Assembly (NCBI GenBank): GCA_045046885.1
Contig: JASFYX010000009.1
Location: 62,001-126,000 of the forward strand
Direction of reading: 5' to 3'
DNA length: 64,000 nt
From: CG1-02-35-72 sp045046885
Lineage (GTDB): Bacteria > Bacteroidota > Bacteroidia > Flavobacteriales > Flavobacteriaceae
Positions 1-9,037 of this stretch are shown here, one piece after another; position 1 is the stretch's first letter; each line of letters starts with the position of its first letter. The position numbers were made by a program, and so were the translations under genes. The notes below the pieces were generated by a model. That model ran no database searches. It was not told where the DNA came from and saw only the letters and a list, made by a program, of their open reading frames with translations.

Positions 1-30
1 TATTAAATTAAATTTTTTTATTAAAATTAC

Positions 31-107
31 TAACAGCTATTAACAAATACTATTTATATAATTAAATGATTTAAAAGTATTTAAATATAGTAATTAACAG
101 CTATTAA
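31..107. repeat. Pair of 13-bp direct repeats (TAACAGCTATTAA)
   Basis: Two identical copies lie at 31-43 and 95-107, 64 bp apart start to start. They share the core ATTAACA, which recurs at 290-296 and 344-350. Low-complexity AT-rich DNA gives short repeats easily, so significance is uncertain. Confidence 0.5.
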
Positions 108-386
108 TAACTTTTATTACAAAGAAAGTTTATAAATATAACTTTTAAATTTATTAATAACTACCTCTATTTTTGTTCATAAATAGGTGTTAAGTTCTTA
201 AATCAATATTTGATTAATCAATATAAATTATCTATTACACTTTTATTTTTAATGATACTAAAAAGCTTATCATTTTTAACGGGTATTTTATTAACAATGA
301 AGATATTTTTATATATTTATAAATGAATTAAGTATGAAAATAAATTAACAAGTCTATAAAAATATGTTTATAACCCATATTTCTCT

Positions 387-394
387 TAATTTTG
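387..394 (+). promoter_or_regulatory. -7 box (TAATTTTG) of the rpiB promoter
   Basis: TAATTTTG matches the Bacteroidota -7 consensus TAnnTTTG and lies 18 bp before the rpiB ATG at 413. The upstream -33 match is weak (TTTA at 367-370). Confidence 0.5.
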
Positions 395-412
395 TAAACT
401 AACTTATATAAT

Positions 413-841
413 ATGACAATAGCTATTGGAAATGATCACGCCGGAACAGATTATAAATTTGAAATTATAAAAAAATTAGAATATAAAGGATATAAAGTTT
501 TAAACTTTGGTACAGATACAAAAGACAGTATGGATTATCCTGATACTATTCATAAAGTAGCAGAAGCTGTTGAAAATAAAAAAGCCACTTTAGGTATTAT
601 TTTATGTGGTAGTGGTAATGGTGCTGCTATGACAGCAAATCATCACAAAAAAATTCGTGCGGCTTTGTGTTGGAACAATGAACTTGTTGCTTTAGCACGC
701 CAACATAACGATGCTAATATATTAAGTATTCCAGCACGATTTGTATCTTTAAAAGAAGCTTTATTATTTGTAGATACTTTTTTAAATACAGCATTTGAGG
801 GAGGACGGCATTTAAGACGTGTAAATAAAATACCAGTTTAA
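413..841 (+). CDS. rpiB: RpiB/LacA family sugar-phosphate isomerase (ribose-5-phosphate isomerase B)
   Basis: Cytoplasmic isomerase expected to interconvert ribose 5-phosphate and ribulose 5-phosphate in the non-oxidative pentose phosphate pathway. The 142-residue protein has the family length. It shows the N-terminal GNDHAG substrate loop (residues 6-11) and the CGSGNGAAM segment near residue 65 that carries the catalytic cysteine. A conserved RARQHNDAN-like segment (here ALARQHNDAN) and a GGRH motif near the C-terminus also fit the family. It is first in a tight operon with a cation exporter (11-bp gap) and a GNAT enzyme (6-bp gap). RpiB homologues can act on other aldose/ketose phosphates, so the exact substrate is inferred. 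The start at 413 follows a good -7 box. Confidence 0.92.
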   Translation: MTIAIGNDHAGTDYKFEIIKKLEYKGYKVLNFGTDTKDSMDYPDTIHKVAEAVENKKATLGIILCGSGNGAAMTANHHKKIRAALCWNNELVALARQHNDANILSIPARFVSLKEALLFVDTFLNTAFEGGRHLRRVNKIPV

Positions 842-852
842 ATAAAGTTAAG

Positions 853-1758
853 ATGAGTCATAATCACAACCATAATCATCAAATAAGTGGTAATAGCTTA
901 TTATTTTCTATTTTTTTAAATATACTAATTACCGCAGCGCAAATTGTCGGTGGTTTAATTTCAGGAAGTTTAGCACTTTTATCTGATGCTATTCATAATT
1001 TATCTGATGTTATTTCATTAATAATTAGTTATTTAGCTAATTTATTATCAAATAGAAAGAAGCAAACTTTAGAACAAACATTTGGTTATAAACGCGCCGA
1101 AATAATAGCTGCTTTTATCAATAGTGGCACCTTAATAATAATTGCAATTTTTTTAGCTATAGAAGCGATTAAAAACCTTTTTGAAACGCACGAAATTAAA
1201 AGTGATATCGTTATTTGGCTGGCTTTGTTAGGTATCTTAGCAAATGGTTTAAGCGTTGTGTTAATAAAGAAAGATGCTTCGCATAATCTAAATATGAAAT
1301 CGGCTTATTTACATCTCTTAACAGATATGTTGACTTCTGTAGCTGTTTTTGTTGGTGGTTTGTTGATGAAATTTTATCAAATTTATTGGATTGATGCTGT
1401 TCTTACATTAGTAATTTCAATTTATTTAATGATAATTAGTTGGAAAATATTAGTGGACTCTCTTCAAATATTAATGCTTTTTGCACCAAAAGGACTTGTT
1501 ATTAAAGATATAGAAAAAGAAATTATCAACTTAAAAGAGGTTAAAAATATCCACCATGTTCATGTATGGCAACTAAACGAATACGATTGTCATTTTGAAG
1601 CACATATTGAATTTAAAAAAGATGTAAATCTTTCGGAATTTGATAAAGTTTGTGAAGAAATAGAAAAAATACTAAAAGAAAAATTCAATATAAATCACTC
1701 TAATTTACAACCAGAATTTTTTAGAAATGACGAAAAAAAGTTTATCATTCAAGATTAA
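853..1758 (+). CDS. Cation diffusion facilitator family transporter (CzcD-like)
   Basis: Inner-membrane proton-coupled exporter of divalent metal cations, most often Zn2+, Cd2+ or Co2+. The N-terminus is His-rich (SHNHNHNH). Six hydrophobic segments follow. TM2 carries the signature SDAIHNLSD and TM5 carries HLLTD, together giving the HxxxD/HxxxD metal site typical of zinc-type CDF proteins. A cytoplasmic C-terminal domain (from about residue 210) contains HHVHVWQL and HFEAHIEF, the ferredoxin-like metal-sensing fold. Its 301 residues are normal for the family. It is the second gene of the rpiB operon. Metal specificity cannot be read directly, though the His/Asp tetrad favours zinc. Confidence 0.92.
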   Translation: MSHNHNHNHQISGNSLLFSIFLNILITAAQIVGGLISGSLALLSDAIHNLSDVISLIISYLANLLSNRKKQTLEQTFGYKRAEIIAAFINSGTLIIIAIFLAIEAIKNLFETHEIKSDIVIWLALLGILANGLSVVLIKKDASHNLNMKSAYLHLLTDMLTSVAVFVGGLLMKFYQIYWIDAVLTLVISIYLMIISWKILVDSLQILMLFAPKGLVIKDIEKEIINLKEVKNIHHVHVWQLNEYDCHFEAHIEFKKDVNLSEFDKVCEEIEKILKEKFNINHSNLQPEFFRNDEKKFIIQD

Positions 1759-1764
1759 AATAAA

Positions 1765-2205
1765 ATGTGGTATTTAAAATCATTTGACACGCTTACAAAC
1801 GCACAACTATATCAAATTTTAAGATTACGATCAGAAATTTTTGTGGTAGAGCAAGATTGTGTTTATCAAGATATGGACGATAAAGATAAAACAGCTTTGC
1901 ATTTTTTTAAAGAAGAGGTACAACAAATAGTGGCTTATACACGTCTTTTTAAACCAGGCGATTATTATAAAGAAGCGTCTATTGGGCGTGTAGTAGTGAA
2001 AGAATCAAGAAGAAGTACAGGTTTAGGACATTTATTGATTGATAGGTCTATAGAGCAAATAGAAAAAACAATGGGTAAAATACCCATTAAAATAGGAGCC
2101 CAAGTCTATTTAAAAAGATTTTATGAAAAGCATCACTTCAAAAAAATAAGTGAGGAATACCTTGAAGATGGCATCCCTCACATACACATGTTGCGCAAGC
2201 TTTAA
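1765..2205 (+). CDS. GNAT family N-acetyltransferase, ElaA-like
   Basis: Acetyl-CoA-dependent N-acetyltransferase of the ElaA subfamily. The N-terminus contains the subfamily pattern LRLRSEIFVVEQ (about residues 21-32), and IGRVVVKESRRSTGLGHLL (about 73-91) is the acetyl-CoA pyrophosphate-binding region with R-x-x-G-x-G-like character. Length (146) is typical. The substrate is unknown for this subfamily. It is the last gene of the rpiB-CDF operon, 6 bp after the transporter, and its stop codon directly abuts the convergent peptidase gene. Confidence 0.88.
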   Translation: MWYLKSFDTLTNAQLYQILRLRSEIFVVEQDCVYQDMDDKDKTALHFFKEEVQQIVAYTRLFKPGDYYKEASIGRVVVKESRRSTGLGHLLIDRSIEQIEKTMGKIPIKIGAQVYLKRFYEKHHFKKISEEYLEDGIPHIHMLRKL

Positions 2206-4413
2206 TTATTTATTAGGTATAATTTTATTTAAGTAAGTACTGTATTTATTGATAACATCAGCAATAACAAAAATTTGTTCCTGTGCTTCTTTCCAATTTT
2301 TTTGTTCAATAGCTTCTCTTACCGCAGGTAATGTTTTTACGCCATAACCGGTATAAAATCCGGGTGCATAAATCTGATTTTTAAACCAAGGACGCCTAGG
2401 CAATCCTTTTTTATTAATTAAATAACGCTCAGATTGATATAATAAAGTATTTAATTTATCTAAATTAGAACCAGTTAACGTATTAGTTTTTATGTACTTC
2501 TGTACTTTTTTAGCGTTTTCATTTAATTCAGAAACAGCATTTTCTAAGGGTGCAAAATTTAAAAAGGGAACCTCTTTTTTAAGTTGAGGTGCTACGAATT
2601 TTTTTGTAGGGTCTGAAGCCAATTCATAAACCCTGTTTTTAACATTTTTATTATGTGTTGCTGTTTTTTTACGGATAGAATTCAGTAATTTTTTTAACTC
2701 TGAAGTATATCCAGATATTTTACGAGATAATTGCGTAAAATCAAAAGGTAATACGTCTGAATTTACTAAGCGTAAAACACTATGACCAGTAGTTTTAGAT
2801 AAAGCGACTCCATACGCAAAAGTTGGATCTTTAAAGCGTGTATAATGGTCAAATGAATCGTAAATAGAGTGATATTCACCTCCAGAACTCTCACCTCCAA
2901 AACCAATATTCATGGCTGCAATTCCTAAATGATCTAAGAAAACAGTATAATCTGAACCCGAACCAAGAGGAGAAAGTTCAAATTGATTTGATACTTTTGG
3001 GTTGTCATTAGCCACATCAAAAGCATGACGTCTATTACCAACAGTAACCCCTTTTTCTGGATCTATAACAGATTGGGTAACCTCATTAAAGAAAGTTTGT
3101 AAAGAATGAGACCCACCTGCAAATAAAAAGCCACGGCCACTTCCATCAGTATTAATATAAGCAACTGCTTTTTGTTGTAACTCTGCAATATGATCTTCTG
3201 CCCATTCTGTAGAACCAAGTAAACCAGGCTCTTCGGCATCCCAAGCAAAATATACAATAGTTCTTTTAGGTTGCCATCCCGATTTTTTTAACAGGCTCAT
3301 AGCGCGCGCCTCTTCCATTAAAGAAACCATACCGCTAATAGGATCGTTTGCGCCATTTACCCAGGCATCGTGGTGGTTGCCGCGCATAACCCATTTATCG
3401 GGAAATTCACTGCCATACATTTTAGCAACAACATTATATACAGGTTTAATATCCCAATTAAAAGCGACTTTTAAATGGACTTTAGTTGCACCTGGACCAA
3501 TATGGTAAGTTATAGGCAATGCCCCTTGCCAACTTTGCGGTGCCACAGGACCACTTAGTGCTTTTAATAGAGGTTTTGCATCGTGATACGAAATAGGTAA
3601 AACAGGAATTTTTGTTATAGTAGGTGTGTTTTTTATAGCTAAGCGTTTGGCGTTTTTTGTTGCAGCATAACCAGGTGTTAGAGGGTCTCCCGGATATAAA
3701 GGCATATCCATTACAGAGCCACGTTGTGCGCCATACTCATTTTTAAAAGCACCCTTAGGATAAACATCTCCTTGACGGTAGCCGTCATCTTTAGGGTCTG
3801 AATATATAATACAACCTATAGCACCCTTTTCTGCGGCTAATTTTGGTTTGATACCACGCCAAGAACCAAAATATTTAGCAATAACAATTTTTCCTTTAAC
3901 CGATATACCTAGTCGCTCTAATTCTTCGTAATCTTTAGGAACACCATAATTTACATAAACTAAATCTCCTGTTACATCACCATCAGTTGAATAAGCATTA
4001 TAAATAGGAAGTTGTTCTTTTTGTTGATTTGATGTAGCATCTTCTTTTAAAGCAGGCTCTTTTAATAAAGCCTTGTATTTTATGGGTGAGATCATTTTTA
4101 AAACCCTAATTTTAGGTGTTGGAAACAACACATAATAGGTTTTAATTGACGTATCATAACCCCAAGATTTAAATTTAGAAGCTATAAATTTTGCGTTTTT
4201 TTTATCGTAAGCAGAACCTACATGATGTGGTCTAGCCGATAAGCGCTTCATTAAAGTTCTTAAATTGTCTGCTTTTAAATAAGAATCAAATTGCGCTTCA
4301 AGTTTGAGTTGATTAGCAACATTTTTAGGTGTAAACCCTATAATAGAATTTGTTTGCGCCGAAAGATTAACAGTTATAAAAAGCGTTAAAATAAAGGGAA
4401 TTTTTAAGTTCAT
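2206..4413 (-). CDS. M28B peptidase, glutamate carboxypeptidase II-like
   Basis: Secreted or periplasmic dizinc exopeptidase related to human glutamate carboxypeptidase II and the transferrin receptor fold. It has a signal peptide (residues 1-20, ending SAQ), a PA domain (about 140-330), the M28 catalytic domain and a C-terminal TFR-dimerisation-like helical domain. Ligand residues line up with GCPII: H347 in GNHHD, D357 ten residues later, E394-E395 in DAEEPG, D423 in NTDGSG and the late histidine in GEYHS. All catalytic residues appear present. At 735 residues it matches GCPII length. It is monocistronic, convergent with the GNAT gene. Likely role is peptide or C-terminal amino-acid scavenging; the natural substrate is unknown. 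Confidence 0.9.
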   Translation of the reverse strand: MNLKIPFILTLFITVNLSAQTNSIIGFTPKNVANQLKLEAQFDSYLKADNLRTLMKRLSARPHHVGSAYDKKNAKFIASKFKSWGYDTSIKTYYVLFPTPKIRVLKMISPIKYKALLKEPALKEDATSNQQKEQLPIYNAYSTDGDVTGDLVYVNYGVPKDYEELERLGISVKGKIVIAKYFGSWRGIKPKLAAEKGAIGCIIYSDPKDDGYRQGDVYPKGAFKNEYGAQRGSVMDMPLYPGDPLTPGYAATKNAKRLAIKNTPTITKIPVLPISYHDAKPLLKALSGPVAPQSWQGALPITYHIGPGATKVHLKVAFNWDIKPVYNVVAKMYGSEFPDKWVMRGNHHDAWVNGANDPISGMVSLMEEARAMSLLKKSGWQPKRTIVYFAWDAEEPGLLGSTEWAEDHIAELQQKAVAYINTDGSGRGFLFAGGSHSLQTFFNEVTQSVIDPEKGVTVGNRRHAFDVANDNPKVSNQFELSPLGSGSDYTVFLDHLGIAAMNIGFGGESSGGEYHSIYDSFDHYTRFKDPTFAYGVALSKTTGHSVLRLVNSDVLPFDFTQLSRKISGYTSELKKLLNSIRKKTATHNKNVKNRVYELASDPTKKFVAPQLKKEVPFLNFAPLENAVSELNENAKKVQKYIKTNTLTGSNLDKLNTLLYQSERYLINKKGLPRRPWFKNQIYAPGFYTGYGVKTLPAVREAIEQKNWKEAQEQIFVIADVINKYSTYLNKIIPNK

Positions 4414-4477
4414 GATAAGTTAGTTTTTTATGAAAGTATAGCCAAATATACTAACTTAATATTAAATATAATATAAA

Positions 4478-4514
4478 AAAGAGGCGCTTATCAAGAAATG
4501 AAAAGCGCCTCTTT
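4478..4514 (-). terminator. Rho-independent terminator of the OmpA-family gene
   Basis: A 12-bp stem (AAAGAGGCGCTT at 4478-4489 with AAGCGCCTCTTT at 4503-4514) is followed on the minus strand by a run of T. It lies 24 bp past the stop of the OmpA-family gene. Confidence 0.85.
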
Positions 4515-4537
4515 CAAATTAACTTTAGCTAAAACCA

Positions 4538-6319
4538 TTAGTGGTTTAGAGATTTTTTATTAATGACAGTTAATGTAACACGCCTATTATTTTCACGCCC
4601 TTCGGGTGTTCTATTAGTGTCAATAGGTTTTTCTTCGCCATAACCTTGAGCCGTTAAGCGTTTAGAGCTAATACCGTGGGCAATAAAATATTTACGTACT
4701 GCGTTGGCGCGATTATCAGACAATTTTAAATTACTTAGACTAGATCCGGCACTATCAGTATGACCTTCAATGTGGAATTCGGCCGCCTTGTATTGATTCA
4801 TTATAAACACAATCTCATCAAGTTGCTCTGTAACTCCTTCTTTAAAAGTATATTCGTTTGTATTAAACAAAATAGTTTTTGCAAATTCGTTTAATTTTCT
4901 TTCTGCGTCCTCTGTTATAACTTTATCAGGGCAACCACCATTAACAGCAGGGCCTGGCGCATCAACACATTTATCATCTTTATCTAAGACGCCATCACCA
5001 TCTGTATCTGTATAAGGACATCCTTCATTGTCTTCTGGACCAGGTTCTGTTGGGCATAAATCGTTTTCATCACAAACGCCATCACCATCTGTATCTATAC
5101 AACGACAAGCACCTTCAGATAAAAGTGTAGGTAAACCCATTAAACTTCCAAGAGAGGCATTTTTAGAAACAGGAATACTGTTAAATTTAAAAGAGGCTAT
5201 TTCAGAATCAGGATTTTGTATAACACCTATTTTAGGTTGTGCATTACCGCCGGTTCTGTTAGCTACATATATATTTTCATCAGGACCCAATTGTAAGGCG
5301 CCTAAAGCGTAATCGTATGGCGTTTGGTATAAATTTTTAACCTCTTCGTAACCATATCTAGGATATTTAACATTATACCTTAGTGTTTTAGGAAAAGCAC
5401 TGGCGCTACTTGTCATTTTTCTTATACTAATACGTCTTAAAAATTTAGCACCACCGTAAAGATGTGTAAAATACACAAAGCTTCCGTTTGGTGAAAATTC
5501 AACACCATAAACACGAGCTGTTTTTCTGTCGAATTGGTATTTTTTAGGATTACTTATAATGCCATCGGCAAAATCAAAAATTTCGATAAAATTATCTTTA
5601 AGAACGGCTAAAGCTACTTTTGTACCATCTGGCGAAATTTTTAATTGCCCTTGGGCATTTTGATACTGATTGTATTTGTTTACAAAACGTCTGTGGTAAC
5701 TACCTACAGTAGAAATAATAGGATCTTTTAAATCAGTATCATTAGATTTTATATGAAAAGAAATAAATTTATTTCCTTTCTGTTTGTTGGGATATAAATC
5801 GGTATCAAAGTCATGAGCCAACATCCAATAGCCGCCGTTATTGTCTGAAACCGCCGTTAATTTTTCAGCTACATTAGGGTATAAAAGTTTATTTTTTATA
5901 ACAACTTCTCCACCATTCGAAATATCAACAACGTTATATCGCAAACCATTTTTAAGACCATGTTCTGCAGAATCTACAGTAAAAATGAAATATTTTTGAC
6001 ATTTTGTATTAGGTATAGGTATAATTAATGCAGACTGTGTTGCAGACGAATTACCTAATAAACCGCGACCATTAATAAGTGGCCGATGTCTGCTATTCCA
6101 GACGGTTTTACCATCTGTATAAAAAATTATATTACCATTTTCGTCATTTACAATAGAGCACCCTTCGCTTGTGTTAATTGGCGAGCCTTCAGCAACATCT
6201 AATTGATTTCCAGAGAAATTTAAACCAGCACCACTTCCAAAGTACCATGTTTGCGCCTGAGTAGTAGATACGCTTAACAATAGCGCTAAGGCGCCAATAA
6301 TTAGACTAAATTTTTTCAT
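4538..6319 (-). CDS. OmpA family protein with WD40-like N-terminal domain and thrombospondin type 3 repeats
   Basis: Outer-membrane-associated protein expected to bind peptidoglycan. It has a signal peptide (1-22, ending TQAQ) and a large N-terminal region with repeated beta-propeller-like strands. Two calcium-binding thrombospondin type 3 units follow (DTDGDGVCDENDLC and DTDGDGVLDKDDKC). The C-terminal OmpA-like domain contains IEGHTDSAGSS and LSDNRANAVRKYF, the peptidoglycan-binding loop, plus RENNRRV. The 593-residue layout is frequent in Flavobacteriia. It has its own hairpin terminator and stands alone. The role of the propeller domain is unknown. Confidence 0.88.
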   Translation of the reverse strand: MKKFSLIIGALALLLSVSTTQAQTWYFGSGAGLNFSGNQLDVAEGSPINTSEGCSIVNDENGNIIFYTDGKTVWNSRHRPLINGRGLLGNSSATQSALIIPIPNTKCQKYFIFTVDSAEHGLKNGLRYNVVDISNGGEVVIKNKLLYPNVAEKLTAVSDNNGGYWMLAHDFDTDLYPNKQKGNKFISFHIKSNDTDLKDPIISTVGSYHRRFVNKYNQYQNAQGQLKISPDGTKVALAVLKDNFIEIFDFADGIISNPKKYQFDRKTARVYGVEFSPNGSFVYFTHLYGGAKFLRRISIRKMTSSASAFPKTLRYNVKYPRYGYEEVKNLYQTPYDYALGALQLGPDENIYVANRTGGNAQPKIGVIQNPDSEIASFKFNSIPVSKNASLGSLMGLPTLLSEGACRCIDTDGDGVCDENDLCPTEPGPEDNEGCPYTDTDGDGVLDKDDKCVDAPGPAVNGGCPDKVITEDAERKLNEFAKTILFNTNEYTFKEGVTEQLDEIVFIMNQYKAAEFHIEGHTDSAGSSLSNLKLSDNRANAVRKYFIAHGISSKRLTAQGYGEEKPIDTNRTPEGRENNRRVTLTVINKKSLNH

Positions 6320-6465
6320 TTTTTAGATATATTAAAACTAAAATAACGCTTTTTAACCCCCGTTATAATTTGCGTTTATTTACAAAAAATAATTAAGTGC
6401 TAATATCTTATATAAAAATAACATATCAAAATTAAAGTTCTTTTTAGTGGATTTAAATATTAAAA

Positions 6466-7797
6466 TTATAAAAGCTCATTTGCTAAATTAGCTAATTCAG
6501 ACCGCTCACCTTTTTCTAGTTTAATATGCGCAAATAAGCGATTCCCTTTTAATTTGTCTATTAAATATGACAAGCCATTACTTTGCTCATCCATATAAGG
6601 CGTATCTATTTGATGAATATCACCCGTAAATATAACTTTAGTATTTTGCCCTGCTCTTGTAATAATAGTCTTAATTTCATGCGGTGTTAGATTTTGAGCT
6701 TCGTCAATTATAAAAATAACATCACTCAAACTGCGCCCTCTTATAAATGCTAAAGCTATTATAGATAAAATACCGCTGCGCTCCATTTCCTCAATGGCTT
6801 TACTTTTCTTTTCGTTTATCTTAAATTGATTTTTAATAAAGTTTAAATTATCCCACAAAGGTTGCATATAGGGCGATATTTTATCATCTGCACTTCCTGG
6901 TAAAAACCCTATTTCACGGTTACTTAACGGGATTATAGGTCGTGCTAAAATAATTTGTTGGTATTTGTTTTTTTGTTCAAGAGCAGAAGCCAAGGCTAAT
7001 AATGTTTTACCAGTTCCAGCAACACCTTGCAGGGCAACTAATTTAATGTCTTCGTTTAAAAGCGCGTTAAGTGCAAAAGTTTGTTCTGCATTTCTAGGTT
7101 TGATACCATAAGCATATTTTTTTTCAACGCGCTCTATTTCATCGGTTTCAGAGTTGTATCTTGTTAAAATAGAATTTTTTCCATTGTTTAAAATATAGTA
7201 GCCATTTGCTAATTTTAAATCGCCTAACAAACCATTTTCTGCAATGCGATTTTCTTGATATAAATCTTTTATAATCTCACCATCAAAATCATTTATTACA
7301 GGAAAACCCTTAGAAATTTTTGTCACATCTTGTATTTTTCCTGTTTTATAATCTTCTGCCAATAACCCAATAGCCTTGGCTTTTAAGCGTAAATTAATAT
7401 CTTTTGTTACTAAGATAACGACACATTTTTTATTGTTTTGCTTTAGAGAGAGCGCCGCGTTAAGTATCTTATGATCATTTTTTTCTTTTCCAAAAATTAT
7501 CTCGGCATCTTGCTCTAAATGATTGGTGTGCATGACGATTTTTAACGCCCCGCGTCCCTGCCCTAGTTTAATCCATTTATTGAGTTCATTATTGCCAGAG
7601 ATTTTATCTAGAAAGCGAATTATTTCGCGCGCTTCAAAGTTCTTAGTCTCGTTTCCTATTTTAAAATTATCTAACTCTTCTAAAACGGTTATAGGAATGG
7701 CCACGTCGTTATCTTGAAAATTATTTATAGCATTATGGTCAAATAATAAAACAGAGGTGTCTAAGACAAATAATTTTTTTTGGGATGGTGATTTCAT
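6466..7797 (-). CDS. PIN domain-PhoH family ATPase
   Basis: Cytoplasmic fusion of an N-terminal PIN nuclease domain (about 1-150; acidic residues in VLDTSVLLFD and LVTKDINLRLKAK) with a C-terminal PhoH-type P-loop ATPase (about 230-443). The Walker A motif is GVAGTGKTLL and Walker B is FIIDEAQN. PIN-PhoH proteins (PhoH2/YlaK type) have been shown in other bacteria to be RNA helicases and ribonucleases; that function is inferred here. Length 443 fits the family. The gene diverges from recA over a 171-bp spacer. Confidence 0.9.
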   Translation of the reverse strand: MKSPSQKKLFVLDTSVLLFDHNAINNFQDNDVAIPITVLEELDNFKIGNETKNFEAREIIRFLDKISGNNELNKWIKLGQGRGALKIVMHTNHLEQDAEIIFGKEKNDHKILNAALSLKQNNKKCVVILVTKDINLRLKAKAIGLLAEDYKTGKIQDVTKISKGFPVINDFDGEIIKDLYQENRIAENGLLGDLKLANGYYILNNGKNSILTRYNSETDEIERVEKKYAYGIKPRNAEQTFALNALLNEDIKLVALQGVAGTGKTLLALASALEQKNKYQQIILARPIIPLSNREIGFLPGSADDKISPYMQPLWDNLNFIKNQFKINEKKSKAIEEMERSGILSIIALAFIRGRSLSDVIFIIDEAQNLTPHEIKTIITRAGQNTKVIFTGDIHQIDTPYMDEQSNGLSYLIDKLKGNRLFAHIKLEKGERSELANLANELL

Positions 7798-7877
7798 ATT
7801 TATTTTGATTGATTTAAAAACTAGAGAAAGGTACTTTATCTTTTATAAATTTAAAAGTAATTTTTTATAAATATTAA

Positions 7878-7916
7878 TTGAATTTGATTTTGTTAAAAAC
7901 TCAAAAACAAATTCAA
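7878..7916. promoter_or_regulatory. Long imperfect dyad upstream of recA, candidate operator
   Basis: TTGAATTTGATTTTG (7878-7892) and CAAAAACAAATTCAA (7902-7916) are reverse complements with one mismatch (14 of 15 pairs) around a 9-nt centre. The dyad ends 52 bp before the recA ATG and sits upstream of a -7-like TATATTTT at 7936-7943. It could be bound by a regulator of recA or of the divergent phoH-type gene. No LexA-type box of the Gram-negative or Gram-positive form is seen. Confidence 0.45.
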
Positions 7917-7968
7917 ATTATAACACATTATTTTTTATATTTTAGCTTCTTAGATTAAATATAAAACT

Positions 7969-8973
7969 ATGGCAACAGATAAAGAAAAAGAGGCAAAATT
8001 AAAAGCACTACAATTAACATTAGATAAATTAGATAAAACCTACGGAAAAGGATCTGTTATGCGTCTTGGAGATGCTGTTATAGAAGAAGTTGATGCTATT
8101 TCATCTGGCTCATTAGGATTAGATTTAGCATTGGGTGTTGGTGGGTATCCTAGAGGACGCGTTATTGAAATTTACGGACCAGAATCTTCTGGTAAAACAA
8201 CCCTTACACTTCATGCTATTGCCGAAGCACAAAAAGCGGGAGGCATTGCGGCTTTTATTGACGCAGAACATGCTTTCGATAAATTTTACGCCAGTAATTT
8301 AGGTATAGACACAGAAAATTTAATCATCTCGCAACCTGATAATGGCGAGCAAGCTTTAGAAATTACCGAAAATTTAATCCGCTCTGGCGCAATAGATATT
8401 GTGGTTATTGACTCGGTAGCAGCTTTAACGCCTAAGAGTGAAATTGAAGGTGAAATGGGCGATTCTAAAATGGGTCTTCACGCCCGATTGATGTCTCAAG
8501 CACTTAGAAAATTAACAGGAACAATTAGTAAAACGAAATGTACTGTTATATTTATCAATCAGTTAAGAGAAAAAATAGGTGTTATGTTTGGCAACCCCGA
8601 AACAACAACAGGAGGTAATGCCCTTAAATTTTACGCTTCAATAAGATTAGATATTCGCAGAAGAACGCAACTAAAAGACGGCGATAAAGTTATAGGTAAT
8701 ATGACAAAAGTTAAAGTTGTTAAAAACAAAGTAGCACCGCCTTTTAAAATAGCAGAATTTGATATTATGTACGGTAAAGGCATTTCTAAAACTGGAGAAA
8801 TTCTTGATTTAGGAGTTGATTATGGTATTATAAAAAAGAGTGGCTCGTGGTTTAGTTATAACGACACTAAATTAGGTCAAGGACGCGATTCTGTAAAGGG
8901 GATTATTTCTGATAACCCAGAACTCGCAGAAGAATTAGAAACCAAAATAAAAGAAGCTATTGCTTCAAGATAA
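7969..8973 (+). CDS. recA: Recombinase RecA
   Basis: DNA-dependent ATPase that forms filaments on single-stranded DNA and drives homologous recombination and SOS-type signalling. The 334 residues are close to the family norm. Walker A is GPESSGKTT (about residues 66-74), and YGKGSVMRLG and SLGLDLALGVGG near the N-terminus are RecA hallmarks. The L2 loop region with NPETTTGGNALKFYAS is intact, as is the acidic and basic C-terminal domain. It is monocistronic, with a terminator 18 bp downstream. The spacer to the divergent PhoH gene carries a striking dyad. Confidence 0.98.
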   Translation: MATDKEKEAKLKALQLTLDKLDKTYGKGSVMRLGDAVIEEVDAISSGSLGLDLALGVGGYPRGRVIEIYGPESSGKTTLTLHAIAEAQKAGGIAAFIDAEHAFDKFYASNLGIDTENLIISQPDNGEQALEITENLIRSGAIDIVVIDSVAALTPKSEIEGEMGDSKMGLHARLMSQALRKLTGTISKTKCTVIFINQLREKIGVMFGNPETTTGGNALKFYASIRLDIRRRTQLKDGDKVIGNMTKVKVVKNKVAPPFKIAEFDIMYGKGISKTGEILDLGVDYGIIKKSGSWFSYNDTKLGQGRDSVKGIISDNPELAEELETKIKEAIASR

Positions 8974-8990
8974 TAAAAAGTTTAAAGTAT

Positions 8991-9019
8991 AAAAAAAGCA
9001 CCTTAAAGGTGCTTTTTTT
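8991..9019. terminator. Bidirectional hairpin terminator between recA and hemD
   Basis: GCACCTT and AAGGTGC form a stem flanked by A and T runs on both sides (AAAAAAAGCACC...GGTGCTTTTTTT). It lies between the ends of the convergent recA and hemD genes and can serve both. Confidence 0.85.
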
Positions 9020-9037
9020 ATTGAGAGAAGTTGTAAT

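Larger units (their letters stand above)
1..412. other. Gene-free, very AT-rich region upstream of rpiB
   Basis: No open reading frame of convincing length or composition is seen on either strand. The stretch is almost entirely A and T. It holds four exact copies of ATTAACA (39-45, 93-99, 290-296, 344-350), two copies of the 13-mer TAACAGCTATTAA (31-43 and 95-107) and a perfect 12-bp palindrome TTGATTAATCAA (210-221). The last 30 bases contain the likely rpiB promoter. The function of the rest is unknown. No DnaA-box cluster typical of a replication origin was recognised. Confidence 0.6.

Noticed and set aside
1..412. Possible chromosomal replication origin
   Set aside because: AT-rich with repeats, but no clear cluster of DnaA boxes (TTATCCACA-like) and no dnaA, dnaN or gyrB nearby.
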